Source of the DNA: Rhodobacteraceae bacterium HLUCCA12 | GTDB lineage: Bacteria > Pseudomonadota > Alphaproteobacteria > Rhodobacterales > Rhodobacteraceae | Assembly: GCA_001314715.1 (NCBI GenBank) | Contig: LJSV01000018.1 | Span: 1-51,089, forward strand | Length of the DNA stretch: 51,089 nt | Direction: 5' to 3' | Part shown: one piece after another, positions 33,474 to 43,146 of the stretch | Position numbering within the stretch: position 1 is the first letter of the stretch | Layout of the letters: every line of letters starts with the position of its first letter | The notes under the pieces: generated by a model | Seen by the model: only the letters and a program-made list of their open reading frames with translations | The model's database searches: none | Told to the model about the DNA's origin: nothing | Position numbers and translations under genes: made by a program

Positions 33474-34379
33474 CTATGGACGGACGAGCCAGACAACGAA
33501 CGGGATGGTCACGACAGCCGCCACGGTCTGCGACGTGACGATGCCGGCCATCAAGGTGCCGTCACCGCCAAGCTGACGCGTCAGGACATAGGCGGTAGGC
33601 GCTGTGGGGATTGCCGAAAAGACCACCAGGACCAGCGCCTCCAGCCCGCTGAGCCCGAACAGATGCGCGGTCGCGGCGGCCAGCGCAGGCATTGCCAGCA
33701 AGCGCAGCGCACCGGTCGCGGCCAACGTCAGGCCGTCGAGGCGCAGCGCGGCGGGTTGCAATGCGGCGCCGACACACAACAGGCCCAACGGCAGGCTGGC
33801 CTGCGCCAGAAGATCCAGAAAGCGCCCGGTTCCATAGGGCACGCCCAGCCCCGACAGCGCCAGGCCAATGCCGGCCAGGCAGGCCAGGATAAGGGGATTG
33901 CGCAAGATCATGCCCAACAGCGCCAGCGGACTTCGCAGGCTGGCCGCGTCGGTCAGCGCGATGATCGACAGCACATTGACCAGCGGTACGCCGACCGCCA
34001 GATAGAGCGCCGCGCGTTCAAGGCCGGTCGGCCCGGCCAGCGCGGCGATGGCCGCCAGCCCCAGATAGGTGTTGAACCTTACCGTTCCCTGCAACACCGG
34101 GCCAAAGCGCGCCGCAGGCGCCGGGCGCAGCCGCCGGCCAAGAAACAGCGCGCCCGCCGCGATGGCAATGGTGGCCACCGCCGCGCCCCCCAGGCGCAAC
34201 ACCTCTGGGTCGCGCACCGGGGCATCGGCCAGGCTGAACACCAGAAGCGCCGGGAACAATATGAAATAATTGAGCCGCTCGGCCGCGGCCCAGAATGCCC
34301 GATCGGGCAGCCCCTTGCGCGACAGGACAAAGCCAAGACAGATCAGGGCGAAAAGGGGCCAGATGGCAAAGAACAGCAA
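33474..34379 (-). CDS. AEC-family (auxin efflux carrier-like) transporter
   Basis: 301 residues from a TTG at 34379, chosen because AAAGG precedes it by seven bases. About ten hydrophobic segments are visible. The N-terminal IWPLFALICLGFVLSRKGLPDRAFWAAAERLNYFILFPALL and the C-terminal IPTAPTAYVLTRQLGGDGTLMAGIVTSQTVAAVVTIPFVV are diagnostic of AEC carriers. Such carriers export or exchange organic acids such as malonate or malate. It has its own promoter space (376 bases to the next gene end). Its location at the edge of the catabolic island suggests an acid product or substrate. Substrate unknown. Confidence 0.85.
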   Translation of the reverse strand: MLFFAIWPLFALICLGFVLSRKGLPDRAFWAAAERLNYFILFPALLVFSLADAPVRDPEVLRLGGAAVATIAIAAGALFLGRRLRPAPAARFGPVLQGTVRFNTYLGLAAIAALAGPTGLERAALYLAVGVPLVNVLSIIALTDAASLRSPLALLGMILRNPLILACLAGIGLALSGLGVPYGTGRFLDLLAQASLPLGLLCVGAALQPAALRLDGLTLAATGALRLLAMPALAAATAHLFGLSGLEALVLVVFSAIPTAPTAYVLTRQLGGDGTLMAGIVTSQTVAAVVTIPFVVWLVRP

Positions 34380-34755
34380 AGCGCGACCTTTCTTTGCAGC
34401 ATGCCCGGCACGACCGGCAGACGCACCGCGCGACGACGCCCATCTTTCACGGCCACCGGCAAATGACCAGCCCTGCGACAGGTGGAGCTGTCGCGGTTTG
34501 GTGCCGCCCCTGTGATAGCATACTGTGCAGCCGAGAAGACAAACCGCCGGCCAGGCAGGGCTGAGGAATTTCACGACGATGCGGTGCGGATCGCGCTGAC
34601 CCGCGGACATCTTTTCGAATGCCCCCTATGCGAAGCGGCTGAATTTCGTTGCGATGTCGGTATCCTTCGGCGCGTTTTCTGGTTCGATTCGGTGCAGTTT
34701 TCCAAAGGGGCGTGCGGTGGCGGTTCCGCCCACCGGAACCATCGCGATCCGCGCA
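34380..34755. other. Gap with no supported gene
   Basis: Short open frames here lack a ribosome site or recognisable protein. A GC-rich imperfect inverted repeat (GGTGGCGG/CCGCCCACC) occurs near 34720. The region holds the promoter of the AEC gene and the 3' side of dnaE2. Confidence 0.35.
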
Positions 34756-37700
34756 TCAATGGAAATCCCGGCTGGGAAACAGGCGTTTAGCTTGTTCGCG
34801 CGGGTGGCGGGCGCGGGAAGGATGACTCGGCAGACGGGGCGCGTCGTCGGTCTGCGGGGCGGTGGCGGCGATGGTCCTGCCCAGCGGATGGTCCAACTCG
34901 GTCAGCCGGTGAGACAGATCCTCGATCTGGTCGGCGATCAGGTGCACGACGATGCCTTCGCGTTCGATCCGTCCTGTCACGCGCAACAGCCGCCCGCCCA
35001 TGACGATGCGGCGAAAGCGCTCATAAACCCGGCGCCAGACCACCACGTTGCAGACAGCGGTTTCATCCTCCAGCGTCAGGAAGATCACCCCGGATGCCGT
35101 GCCGGGGCGCTGGCGGGTGATCACCAGCCCGCAGACACTGACCCGTCCGCCCGCCACGCTGACAAGCTGGTCATGCGCGGTCAGGCCGGGGATGGCGGGG
35201 CGCAGCAGTTCCATCGGATGGGCGCGCAAGCTCAGGCGCAAGGCGATGTAATCCTCGACCATTTCCTCGCCCAGATGCATCGCGGGCAGGGAGACGGTCG
35301 GTTCGCGCAGCCCTTCGCCGTCGATCGGGTCGGCAAAAAGCGGCAGGGGGGCCGGCGCACGAATCGCCCGCACGGCCCAAAGCGCATCGCGCCGCGTCAG
35401 GCCCTGGTCGGCAAAGGCATCGGCCTCGGCCAGCTGTTCCAGCACCGCCGGCGCCACCCCGGCACGCAGCCAGAGGCTTTCGGGGTCAGGATAGCCATTG
35501 CCGCGCGCGTGCGTGATCCATTCGGCCTCATCGCGCCGAAATCCCTTGATCTGACGAAACCCTAGGCGCAGCGCCAGCGCCCCGTCGGCGCGCCGTTCCA
35601 GCGTATTGTCCCATTCCGAGCGGTTCACGCAGATCGGCCGCACCTCGACGCCATGGTCGCGGGCATCGCGCACGATCTGGGCCGGGGCATAAAAGCCCAT
35701 GGGCTGGCTGTTCAGCAGCGCGCAGGCAAAGACCGCCGGATGATGGCATTTCAACCACGAAGAGACATAGGTCAGCATGGCAAAGGCCGCGGCATGGCTT
35801 TCGGGAAAGCCGTAATCGGCGAAGCCCTCGATCTGGGCGAAACAGGCCTCGGCCAGTGCGCGCTCATACCCGTTTGCCAGCATGCCCTCTATAAAACGGT
35901 CGCGATGGGCGCCAATCGTGCCCATGCGCCGGAACGAGGCCAGCGAGCGGCGCAACTGATCCGCCTCTTCGGGTGTATAGCCCGCCCCGACCACGGCGAT
36001 CTGCATCGCCTGTTCCTGAAACAACGGCACGCCCAGCGTTTTTTGGGTGACGGCCTCCAGAGCCGGGCCAAAGGGTTCAGCCGCTTCCAGCCCCTGACGG
36101 CGGCGGATATACGGTTTGACCATGCCGCCCTGAATGGGGCCGGGGCGGACGATCGCCACCTCGATCACCAGATCGTAGAAGGTGCGCGGGCGCATCCGGG
36201 GCAGGAAATTCATCTGCGCCCGGCTTTCGACCTGGAACACCCCCACCGCGTCGGCGCGGCAGAGCATGTCATAGGTGGCGCTGTCTTCTTGCGGGACGCT
36301 GGCCAGCGTGTGATGGACCCTCTCGTGCGTGGCCAGCAGATCAAGCGCCTTGCGGATGCAGGTCAGCATGCCCAGGCTCAACACATCGACCTTGAGGATG
36401 CCCAGCGCGTCGATATCGTCCTTGTCCCATTCGATGACGGTGCGGTCTTCCATCGCCGCGTTCTCGATCGGGCACAGTTCATCCAGCCGCCCGCGGGTGA
36501 TGACGAACCCGCCGACATGCTGGCTCAGGTGGCGCGGAAAACCGATGATCTCGTGGATCAGGCGCAAGGTCAGCGCCAGGCGGCGGTCGTGCGGGTCCAG
36601 CCCCAGTTCGTGCAGCCGCGCAGGATCGGCGCCACCGTTCGACATGCCCCAGATCTGGCCCGAAAGGCCGGCCGTCACATCCGCGCTCAGCCCCATGACC
36701 TTGCCCACCTCGCGGATGGCGGCGCGACTGCGGAAATGAATCACCGTGGCGCAGAGCCCGGCATGGTGGCGTCCGTATTTTTCATAGATCCACTGGATCA
36801 CCTCTTCGCGGCGTTCGTGTTCGAAATCCACGTCGATATCGGGCGGTTCGCCCCGGTGGCGCGATATGAAGCGTTCGAACACCATGCCGATCATGTCGGG
36901 GCTGACATCGGTAATGCCCAGCGACCAGCAGATGATCGAATTCGCGGCCGAGCCGCGCCCCTGGCACAGGATGCCGCGCCGCCGCGCCTCGGCCACGATG
37001 TCATGCACGGTCAGGAAATAGGCGGCATAGCCCAATTCGCCCACAAGCCCCAGTTCCTTGTCGGCCAGAGCGCGATAGCGATCGGGGATACCGTCCGGGC
37101 AGCGCCTTGCCAGACCGTCCCAGGCAAGGCGTTCAAGCCGGGTTTGCGGCGCCTCGCCTTGCGAGACCTCGTCAGGATATTCATGGCTGAGATCACCCAG
37201 ATCAAAGCTGCATCGCGTGGCGATTTCCAGCGTGCGGCGCAGCGCCGCCGGATGGGCACGAAACAGCCGCGCCATATCGGTCGCGCCTTTCAGGCGACGT
37301 TCGGCATTGGGCAGGGCGCGGGTGCCGATCCGGTCGATGGTCAGCCCCTCGCGCAGGCAGGTCAGCACGTCGGCCAGCGGACGGCGCGCGGCGCGGTGCA
37401 TCAACACATCGCCCACCGCCACCATGGGCGTGCCACACCGCAGCGCCCGCGCGGCGCAGGCGTTGAACCAGGCCTGATCGCTGCCGTCATAGCGCGGCGC
37501 GGCGCCCAGGAACACATGCCCCGGCCAATGCTGCCGCAGCGCCCGCAACGGGGCTTCGGCCTGGTGCAGATCAGCCGGCGGCAGCGCGATCAGGATCATG
37601 CCCCGACAGCCGGTTTCAAGATCGCTCAAACCCAGTTGGCAGTCGCCCTTGCCCACGCGGCGCTTGCCCCGTGTCAGCAGCCGGGACAGCCGGTGATATG

Positions 37701-38097
37701 CCGCGCGGTCGGTGGGCAGGGCGAGCCATTCCACCGGGCAATCATGCAGCACCAGCCGCGCGCCGACGATCAGCCTTGGCAGGCGCCCCGGCGCCGGTGC
37801 CGGCAAGTCACGGGCGGCCACCTCCTGGCGCGACGAGGCGTCGATCTGCGTGGCCGATCGCACGCGCGGGCCCGTTCCGGCCGCTTCGCGCAGGGTTTTC
37901 AGCGCCGACCATGCGCGCACCACGCCCGCCAGCGAATTGCGGTCGGTAAGGGCGATGGCTTCAAGCCCCAGTTCGGCGGCGCGCAGCACCAGTTCCTCGG
38001 GGTGCGAGGCCCCGGTCAGAAAGGTGAAATTCGACGTGACGCAAAGCTCGGCATACCGCGGCGGGCTGGGTCCGTCGGGCGGGGTTGGCGGGATCAT
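34756..38097 (-). CDS. dnaE2: Error-prone DNA polymerase, alpha-subunit type (DnaE2/ImuC)
   Basis: 1113 residues from ATG 38097, the usual DnaE2 length. The PHP domain opens YAELCVTSNFTFLTGASHPEEL and EAIALTDRNSLAGVVRAW. The polymerase active site EPPDIDVDFEHERR lies near 418-430, followed by FPRHLSQHVGGFVITRG. The C-terminal OB-fold region contains VSVCGLVITRQRPGTASGV and FLTLEDETAVCNVVVW. It performs translesion synthesis with ImuB during SOS mutagenesis. It overlaps the upstream imuB by four bases (ATGA), so the two are co-translated. The start upstream of this ATG was rejected because of the overlap and a missing ribosome site. Confidence 0.97.
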   Translation of the reverse strand: MIPPTPPDGPSPPRYAELCVTSNFTFLTGASHPEELVLRAAELGLEAIALTDRNSLAGVVRAWSALKTLREAAGTGPRVRSATQIDASSRQEVAARDLPAPAPGRLPRLIVGARLVLHDCPVEWLALPTDRAAYHRLSRLLTRGKRRVGKGDCQLGLSDLETGCRGMILIALPPADLHQAEAPLRALRQHWPGHVFLGAAPRYDGSDQAWFNACAARALRCGTPMVAVGDVLMHRAARRPLADVLTCLREGLTIDRIGTRALPNAERRLKGATDMARLFRAHPAALRRTLEIATRCSFDLGDLSHEYPDEVSQGEAPQTRLERLAWDGLARRCPDGIPDRYRALADKELGLVGELGYAAYFLTVHDIVAEARRRGILCQGRGSAANSIICWSLGITDVSPDMIGMVFERFISRHRGEPPDIDVDFEHERREEVIQWIYEKYGRHHAGLCATVIHFRSRAAIREVGKVMGLSADVTAGLSGQIWGMSNGGADPARLHELGLDPHDRRLALTLRLIHEIIGFPRHLSQHVGGFVITRGRLDELCPIENAAMEDRTVIEWDKDDIDALGILKVDVLSLGMLTCIRKALDLLATHERVHHTLASVPQEDSATYDMLCRADAVGVFQVESRAQMNFLPRMRPRTFYDLVIEVAIVRPGPIQGGMVKPYIRRRQGLEAAEPFGPALEAVTQKTLGVPLFQEQAMQIAVVGAGYTPEEADQLRRSLASFRRMGTIGAHRDRFIEGMLANGYERALAEACFAQIEGFADYGFPESHAAAFAMLTYVSSWLKCHHPAVFACALLNSQPMGFYAPAQIVRDARDHGVEVRPICVNRSEWDNTLERRADGALALRLGFRQIKGFRRDEAEWITHARGNGYPDPESLWLRAGVAPAVLEQLAEADAFADQGLTRRDALWAVRAIRAPAPLPLFADPIDGEGLREPTVSLPAMHLGEEMVEDYIALRLSLRAHPMELLRPAIPGLTAHDQLVSVAGGRVSVCGLVITRQRPGTASGVIFLTLEDETAVCNVVVWRRVYERFRRIVMGGRLLRVTGRIEREGIVVHLIADQIEDLSHRLTELDHPLGRTIAATAPQTDDAPRLPSHPSRARHPREQAKRLFPSRDFH

Positions 38098-39575
38098 GCG
38101 AATTCTCCCTGCACGAACCAGCCGGGGTTTTGCGGGGTATGGAACAGCCACAACCGGCGTCCCTGCCATGTCTCGATGCGCCAGTAGTCGCGCAGCCCGG
38201 AACGCCAGTTTTCATCGTCAAGCCACCATTCGGGGGTGATCCGTTCGGGGCCGGTGGCGCGCGCGGTCTCCAGCGCCATGCGCCGCCAGCGAAACCGCGC
38301 CGGCGGGCGGGGACCGCTGCCGGCGATGGGCTCGGGCGCAAACAGCCACAGCGGCCGTGGACGCAGACACGACCAGCCGCTTTCGGCCTCGCTATGGGCC
38401 GCCGGCGCGATCAGAAAGCTGCGTTCGGGAATATGGCTGTCGGCAGGCAGGAATCGCTGCACATTCTCCAGCCCGATCCGGCTGCCGATGCGGGTGATCA
38501 GATCGTTCAGCCCCTCGGTGCCGTGGTGCGCCGGGGCAAGCCCGTGTTGCCGGGCAGGCAACGGCTCGACCAGCGTCGCCTCAAGTCGGATCTGGTCGAT
38601 CCCGAACCCCGCGTCCACTCCGGACACGCCATGTTCGAAAAGAGGCAGGATCCGCGCCGGATCACGCATCGCCGCTGCCAGCCGCAACTCGATCTGCTGG
38701 CTGCCCTGGTCCACCCGGCGCAAGGTCAGCATCAGCCGTCGGGCGCCGGTCTCTTGCGCCTGCAACTTCCGGCCCAGCGTATCCAGAAGCCGCGCGATGG
38801 CGGCCATGACGTCATCGACAAGGCCGATGGGCTCGGCAAAGCTTTGGCGCACTCCGTAATGAGGCGGATCGGCCTGGGGCGAGACGGCCTCGGGCACCGC
38901 GCCAAGCGCCTGGTCGAGCCGCAAGAGAACCTCTTGGCCAAAGCGACGCGCAAGCGGCGCGCGCGCCGTCAGCGCCAGATCGCCAATGTTGCGCAGGCCC
39001 AGGCGCTGCAAGGCCGTGCAGGTGTCCGGCGGCAGCCTGAGCGCCGCCACCGGCAAGCCGGCCAGCGGCACCCCCCGTTGTTGCGCCGCCTCATCCTGCG
39101 CGCCGTAATGCGCCCGTGCCCAGGCCGCCCCGCGCGTGCCGCCAGCCCCCAGCATCAGCGTCAGTCCCGCACGGGCGGCACGGGCGCGCATATCGGTCAG
39201 CATCGCCGCCTCGCCGCCCCACAGATGCGCCGAGCCGGTGATGTCAAGCACCAGACCATCCTCACCGTCATGCCCTACCCAGGGGCAGTAGCGCAGCGCC
39301 CAGCGGCGCAGGGCCGCAAGAAAGCGGGCATCGTGTTCGGGCTGCGCCGGGCGGCTGGCCAGATCGGGACAGAAGGCGCGGGCATCGGCCAGGCTCATGC
39401 CGCGGTGCAGGCCGGCACGTTCGGCCGCGGCATTGAGGCAATGGAGCCGCTCGGCATTGCCGCACCGCGCCACCAGCGCAAAGGGGCCGTCAACCGGGCA
39501 GGCCCGCAGAACCCGGTCGCTTGCCAGCCGGGGAAACCACATGCAGACGATACGCCTGTTCATCCAATCGAACAT
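38094..39575 (-). CDS. imuB: ImuB, Y-family polymerase-like mutasome subunit
   Basis: 493 residues. The opening RRIVCMWFPRLASDRVLRA keeps the Y-family fold but lacks the acidic catalytic residues of active Y polymerases, as is known for ImuB. LDITGSAHLWGGEAAMLTD and the helix-hairpin LRNIGDLALTARAPLARRFG are typical. The C-terminal 60 residues (WWLDDENWRSGLRDYWRIETW) form the family tail. ImuB bridges ImuA or the beta clamp and DnaE2. A LexA box lies 15 bases before the start. imuA, which normally precedes imuB, is not found here. Confidence 0.95.
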   Translation of the reverse strand: MFDWMNRRIVCMWFPRLASDRVLRACPVDGPFALVARCGNAERLHCLNAAAERAGLHRGMSLADARAFCPDLASRPAQPEHDARFLAALRRWALRYCPWVGHDGEDGLVLDITGSAHLWGGEAAMLTDMRARAARAGLTLMLGAGGTRGAAWARAHYGAQDEAAQQRGVPLAGLPVAALRLPPDTCTALQRLGLRNIGDLALTARAPLARRFGQEVLLRLDQALGAVPEAVSPQADPPHYGVRQSFAEPIGLVDDVMAAIARLLDTLGRKLQAQETGARRLMLTLRRVDQGSQQIELRLAAAMRDPARILPLFEHGVSGVDAGFGIDQIRLEATLVEPLPARQHGLAPAHHGTEGLNDLITRIGSRIGLENVQRFLPADSHIPERSFLIAPAAHSEAESGWSCLRPRPLWLFAPEPIAGSGPRPPARFRWRRMALETARATGPERITPEWWLDDENWRSGLRDYWRIETWQGRRLWLFHTPQNPGWFVQGEFA

Positions 39576-39589
39576 GTCAGGCTCCGATT

Positions 39590-39604
39590 GTTCCTGATTT
39601 GTTC
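39590..39604. promoter_or_regulatory. LexA (SOS) box, GTTC-N7-GTTC
   Basis: GTTCCTGATTTGTTC is an exact match to the alphaproteobacterial LexA direct-repeat consensus. It lies 15-29 bases before the imuB ATG, very close, so the promoter must overlap it or the leader is short. Confidence 0.88.
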
Positions 39605-39793
39605 TTGATAATTTCCCCGCACATCAGAGTCGAGTCCGGGCCTGTGGATCGCTGTCGTAGAAGGTCTCTTCCACCATCGGATCGCTCAGGGCATATCAGT
39701 TCTTCAGGAAATCGACCTGCGGCATCGTCCCCTGCGGCATCGACGGGCCTTCGGGCAGGATCACCCAAGTCTATCGGATTGGGCCGGAAGTGG

Positions 39794-39826
39794 CAGGTTT
39801 TCAGACGTTCGCGGTCAGAAAACCTG
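39794..39826. promoter_or_regulatory. Long hairpin in the imuB-kynU gap
   Basis: CAGGTTTTC and GAAAACCTG pair over nine bases. After one A-A mismatch, GAC/GTC adds three pairs around the loop gttcgcg. The gap (39576-39961) holds no supported gene, and no imuA remnant is visible. A second 7-bp hairpin (GATCATT/AATGATC) lies at 39905-39922. Neither has a T-run. Confidence 0.55.
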
Positions 39827-39961
39827 AAGCCGCAAAAGCAAAGCCCAAAGACGAAACGTCTATATGTCGACCGCTCGCCTGTGGACCTTGCAACCGACGG
39901 GGCGGATCATTTTCCAATGATCATGTCGGACAACCTTTGAACGCGACCTGAGATTTCTGGC

Positions 39962-41152
39962 TCACGTTACGGCGCCGCGCGTCTGGTAAGCCGGATCATC
40001 CCAAAGCCGGTTTTCCATCACGTCCTTGATCACGGCGACCGCATTGCTGACATCGCCCGCATCCAGATAGAGCGGCGTGAAGCCAAAGCGCATGATATCG
40101 GGCGCGCGGAAATCGCCGATCACCCCCCGGTCGATCAGGGCTTGCATCGCGGCGTATCCCTGTGAAAAGCGAAACGAGACCTGAGAGCCCCGCATCCTGG
40201 CGTCCCGAGGGCTGGCAAGCTCAAGCTGCGGCACCTGCGCCTCCACCTCCGCGATGAACTGCTCTTGCAGCGCGACGGATGCCGCGCGCAGCTTGTCCAT
40301 ATCAACATCTTTCCAAAGCTTCATCGCCTCCTGAAGCGCGGCCATCTGGATCACCGGTGGGGTGCCGACGCGCATCCGCTCGATTCCGCGACCGGGATCG
40401 TAACTGGGGTCAAAGTCGAAAGGCGCACGGTGCCCGAGCCAGCCCGAAAGAGCGGGTTCCGCCAGATCCGCAAGATCGGCGCGCACATAGATGAAGGCCG
40501 GCGCGCCGGGACCGCCGTTGAGATACTTGTAGGTACAGCCAACGGCAAATTCACAATTGCATGCAACCAGATCCACCGGCACCGCGCCCGCCGAATGGGC
40601 CAGATCCCATAGCATCACGGCCCCTGCCGCATGTGCCTTGGCGGTCAGCGCCTGCATGTCATGCATCCGCCCGGTGCGATAGTCCACCTGCGTCAACATG
40701 ACCACGGCCACATCATCGGAAATGGCCTCGGCCACATCCTCGGGCGCCACCGTGCGCAGGCTATAGCCCTGCCCCAGCAGGCCGACCAGCCCTTCGGCCA
40801 TATAAAGATCAGATGGGAAATTCCCGGTATCGCTGAGGATCACGCGCCGATCCGGTCGCATTTTCACGCCGGCGGCCAGCGCCTGATAGACCTTGATGGA
40901 CAGCGTGTCGCCCATCACGACCGTGCCCTCGGGCGCACCGATCAAATGGCCCACGGCATTGCCCACGGCACTGGGGGCGGCCATCCAACCGGCCTTGTTC
41001 CAGCCCCGGACAAGCAATTGCGCCCATTCCTCGTTCATCACATCCGCCACGCGCGCCGGAACACCCACGGGCATCGGGCCAAGCGAATTGCCATCGAGGT
41101 AAATCACCCCGTCGGGCAACACGAAACTTTCTTTTCTCAAGACATCTGTCAT
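39962..41152 (-). CDS. kynU: Kynureninase
   Basis: 396 residues. The N-terminus IYLDGNSLGPMP is the family hallmark. The PLP lysine is Lys209 in CTYKYLNGGPGAPAF, Asp183 in LWDLAHSAGA contacts the cofactor, and GWLGHRAPFDFDPSYDPG follows. It cleaves kynurenine to anthranilate and alanine, or hydroxykynurenine to 3-hydroxyanthranilate. It follows a PLP aminotransferase gene by 55 bases on the same strand. No tryptophan 2,3-dioxygenase or formamidase gene lies nearby, so its substrate is likely to be imported or made elsewhere. Confidence 0.96.
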   Translation of the reverse strand: MTDVLRKESFVLPDGVIYLDGNSLGPMPVGVPARVADVMNEEWAQLLVRGWNKAGWMAAPSAVGNAVGHLIGAPEGTVVMGDTLSIKVYQALAAGVKMRPDRRVILSDTGNFPSDLYMAEGLVGLLGQGYSLRTVAPEDVAEAISDDVAVVMLTQVDYRTGRMHDMQALTAKAHAAGAVMLWDLAHSAGAVPVDLVACNCEFAVGCTYKYLNGGPGAPAFIYVRADLADLAEPALSGWLGHRAPFDFDPSYDPGRGIERMRVGTPPVIQMAALQEAMKLWKDVDMDKLRAASVALQEQFIAEVEAQVPQLELASPRDARMRGSQVSFRFSQGYAAMQALIDRGVIGDFRAPDIMRFGFTPLYLDAGDVSNAVAVIKDVMENRLWDDPAYQTRGAVT

Positions 41153-41207
41153 CGCGACACTCCATATATAAGCGACAATTCGGGGAGCAGTTTCATTTCG
41201 GGAATGG

Positions 41208-42347
41208 TCACGGGCGCGCGGCGCCGGTCATCTCGCGCAGGCAGCGCGACAGGCGCGAAAGTCCTTCGTCGAGGTTGACTTCCGCGCCGCCGCCGACACC
41301 AAGCCGGATATGGGCCGGTTGCCCGTAGGCCGTCCCCGGAAGAAGGAAAGTGCGATAGGGCTTGGCGAGAAGGCGGCGCGCGAACTCTTCGCAATGCAGG
41401 CCATCCGGCAGACGCGCAAGCCCGATCAACCCGGCCTTCGGGCGGACCCAGCTCAGCCCCGGTTCATCGGCCACGAACCGGTCGAGCCGGTCAAGATTGG
41501 CGCGCCCTTCGGCCCGAGCGGTCTCCATCGCCGGGCCCAAACGCTCTGGGCGCAATGCGATCTCGGCGATGACCTCGCCCATGATGTTCATGATCTCGCT
41601 GGAGTTTTCGCGCAAGATGACGGCATCCATGATCAGTTCCGGATCGCGGCAGACCATCCAGCCAGTGCGCAGCCCCTGCAGACCCAACGCCTTGGATACG
41701 CTGCCTGTGGTGATCCCGCGTTCGTAAAGCCCCGCGACCGAGGGCGCGCGGGCGCCGTCCCATTCGAGCCCGGCATAGACTTCGTCCACCACAAGCCACG
41801 CGCCGACCCGCCGCGCGATGGCGACAATCTCTTGCAATTCATCCGTGCTCAGAACCTGACCGGTCGGATTGTTCGGGTTCGACAGAAAGATAAGCTTCGT
41901 GCGGTCTGTCACGGCATCGGCCAGCGCCGGGATCGACAGGGGCCAGCCATCCTCCTCGCGTCGCTCGATCACGCGGATGTCCGCCCCGATCGCACGACCC
42001 AGAACCTCGGCCTGCGGCCAGCCGGGGGTTTCGGTCACGATCTGGTCGCCGGGTTGTACAAGCTGCATCATCGCCAGGTAGTTTGCCTCGGCCGCGCCGG
42101 CGGTGATCAGCACATCATCGGGCGCGCAGACCCCCTCAAGCCCCGCCTGAACGAGGACATGCTGGCGCAGCGCCGGAAGTCCGCGGAACGATTGCTGGTT
42201 CCAGTCGAGCGGCAGATCGGGGTCCAGCGCATCCAGAAACGCGCCCAGACGCGGAGAGCGGGACAATGAGAACCCGACGATCGCCTCAGGCTCGGCCTCT
42301 GTCGTGTCGAGCAGATACTGAAACAGGGTGTGGATCTTGACTTTCAT
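41208..42347 (-). CDS. PLP-dependent aminotransferase, class I/II (kynurenine island)
   Basis: 379 residues. The PLP lysine is Lys219 in GSVSKALGLQGLRTGW, with NPNNPTGQ at 157-164 and Asp189 in VVDEVYAGLEW. The sequence is of the aspartate/kynurenine aminotransferase fold, although ITAGAAEANYLAMMQLVQPGD recalls the capreomycidine-synthase-like subgroup. It could transaminate kynurenine to kynurenic acid, or process an alanine-type product of kynureninase. It is divergent from the MBL-fold gene with 40 bases between the starts, which must contain both promoters. Confidence 0.9.
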   Translation of the reverse strand: MKVKIHTLFQYLLDTTEAEPEAIVGFSLSRSPRLGAFLDALDPDLPLDWNQQSFRGLPALRQHVLVQAGLEGVCAPDDVLITAGAAEANYLAMMQLVQPGDQIVTETPGWPQAEVLGRAIGADIRVIERREEDGWPLSIPALADAVTDRTKLIFLSNPNNPTGQVLSTDELQEIVAIARRVGAWLVVDEVYAGLEWDGARAPSVAGLYERGITTGSVSKALGLQGLRTGWMVCRDPELIMDAVILRENSSEIMNIMGEVIAEIALRPERLGPAMETARAEGRANLDRLDRFVADEPGLSWVRPKAGLIGLARLPDGLHCEEFARRLLAKPYRTFLLPGTAYGQPAHIRLGVGGGAEVNLDEGLSRLSRCLREMTGAARP

Positions 42348-42387
42348 CGCGGCGTGGTCCTTAGTGGCTGAGAAAGGGGATTTACAA

Positions 42388-43146
42388 ATGAAAACAAAGG
42401 GTTACATCAGCGGCCGCCCGACAGAACTGGTTGTTCTGGACTACGGTCTGTTCCGGGTCCATTCGAACGGGCGCATCATCGGGATTTGCGGCTTTCTGAT
42501 CCGGACCGACGCGGACGAGAAGATCCTTGTCGATACCGGCTTTCCGGCAAAATATGCTTACGACATTGCAGCCTCCAGCGCCGAGGACGACTTGGGCAAC
42601 TTCGGCGAAGTTCTGGAATGCACCCCCGCGAATCTGCCTGCGGCGCAGTTGGCAAAATGCGGGGTTGCGCCGGATGACATCGACCTGCTGATCCTGACCC
42701 ACAGCCATATCGACCATGTCGGCGGCATCGCGGATTTCCCGCAGGCCCCGATCCTGCTGTCACAGTCCGAACACGAATCCGACAAACCGCTGTATTGGGG
42801 CGCCGTGCAGCCGATGGCCTGGCCCGACCGGCAATACCGTGTCATTGACCAGGACACGCAGATCGGACCGGGGTTGCGCGTGATGCTGACACCGGGGCAT
42901 GCTGCGGGGCAGATCTCGCTGCTGGTCGAGTTGCCCGAAACCGGGCCGGTTCTGCTGACCTCGGACGCGATCTCACGCCCCGCCGAGATCGACGAAGGCT
43001 TTGCCGGTGCGCCCGATCCGGAGGCCGCGCGGCAAAGCGCGGCACGCCTGATGGCGCTGGCCAAGGAACGGAGCGCCTTCATCATTTACGGCCACTGGCC
43101 CGAACAATGGCCAGAACTGCGCAAGGCGCCCGAGAGCTACAATTAA
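42388..43146 (+). CDS. Metallo-beta-lactamase-fold hydrolase (N-acyl homoserine lactonase-like)
   Basis: 252 residues from ATG 42388 (AAAGGGGA upstream). The zinc ligands are His105, His107, Asp109 and His110 in THSHIDHVGG, His171 in TPGHAAGQ and Asp193 in LLTSDAI. It resembles the lactonase branch (ILVDTGFP near the start). No signal peptide is seen, so it is cytoplasmic. In this island it may hydrolyse a formyl-, lactone- or aroyl-type intermediate of kynurenine breakdown, or be a replacement for the missing kynurenine formamidase. Both ideas are inference. Its stop overlaps that of the convergent SDR gene by four bases. Confidence 0.88.
   Translation: MKTKGYISGRPTELVVLDYGLFRVHSNGRIIGICGFLIRTDADEKILVDTGFPAKYAYDIAASSAEDDLGNFGEVLECTPANLPAAQLAKCGVAPDDIDLLILTHSHIDHVGGIADFPQAPILLSQSEHESDKPLYWGAVQPMAWPDRQYRVIDQDTQIGPGLRVMLTPGHAAGQISLLVELPETGPVLLTSDAISRPAEIDEGFAGAPDPEAARQSAARLMALAKERSAFIIYGHWPEQWPELRKAPESYN

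Noticed and set aside
39576-39961. Possible imuA remnant
   Set aside because: No RecA-like motif or other ImuA sequence could be seen in any frame.
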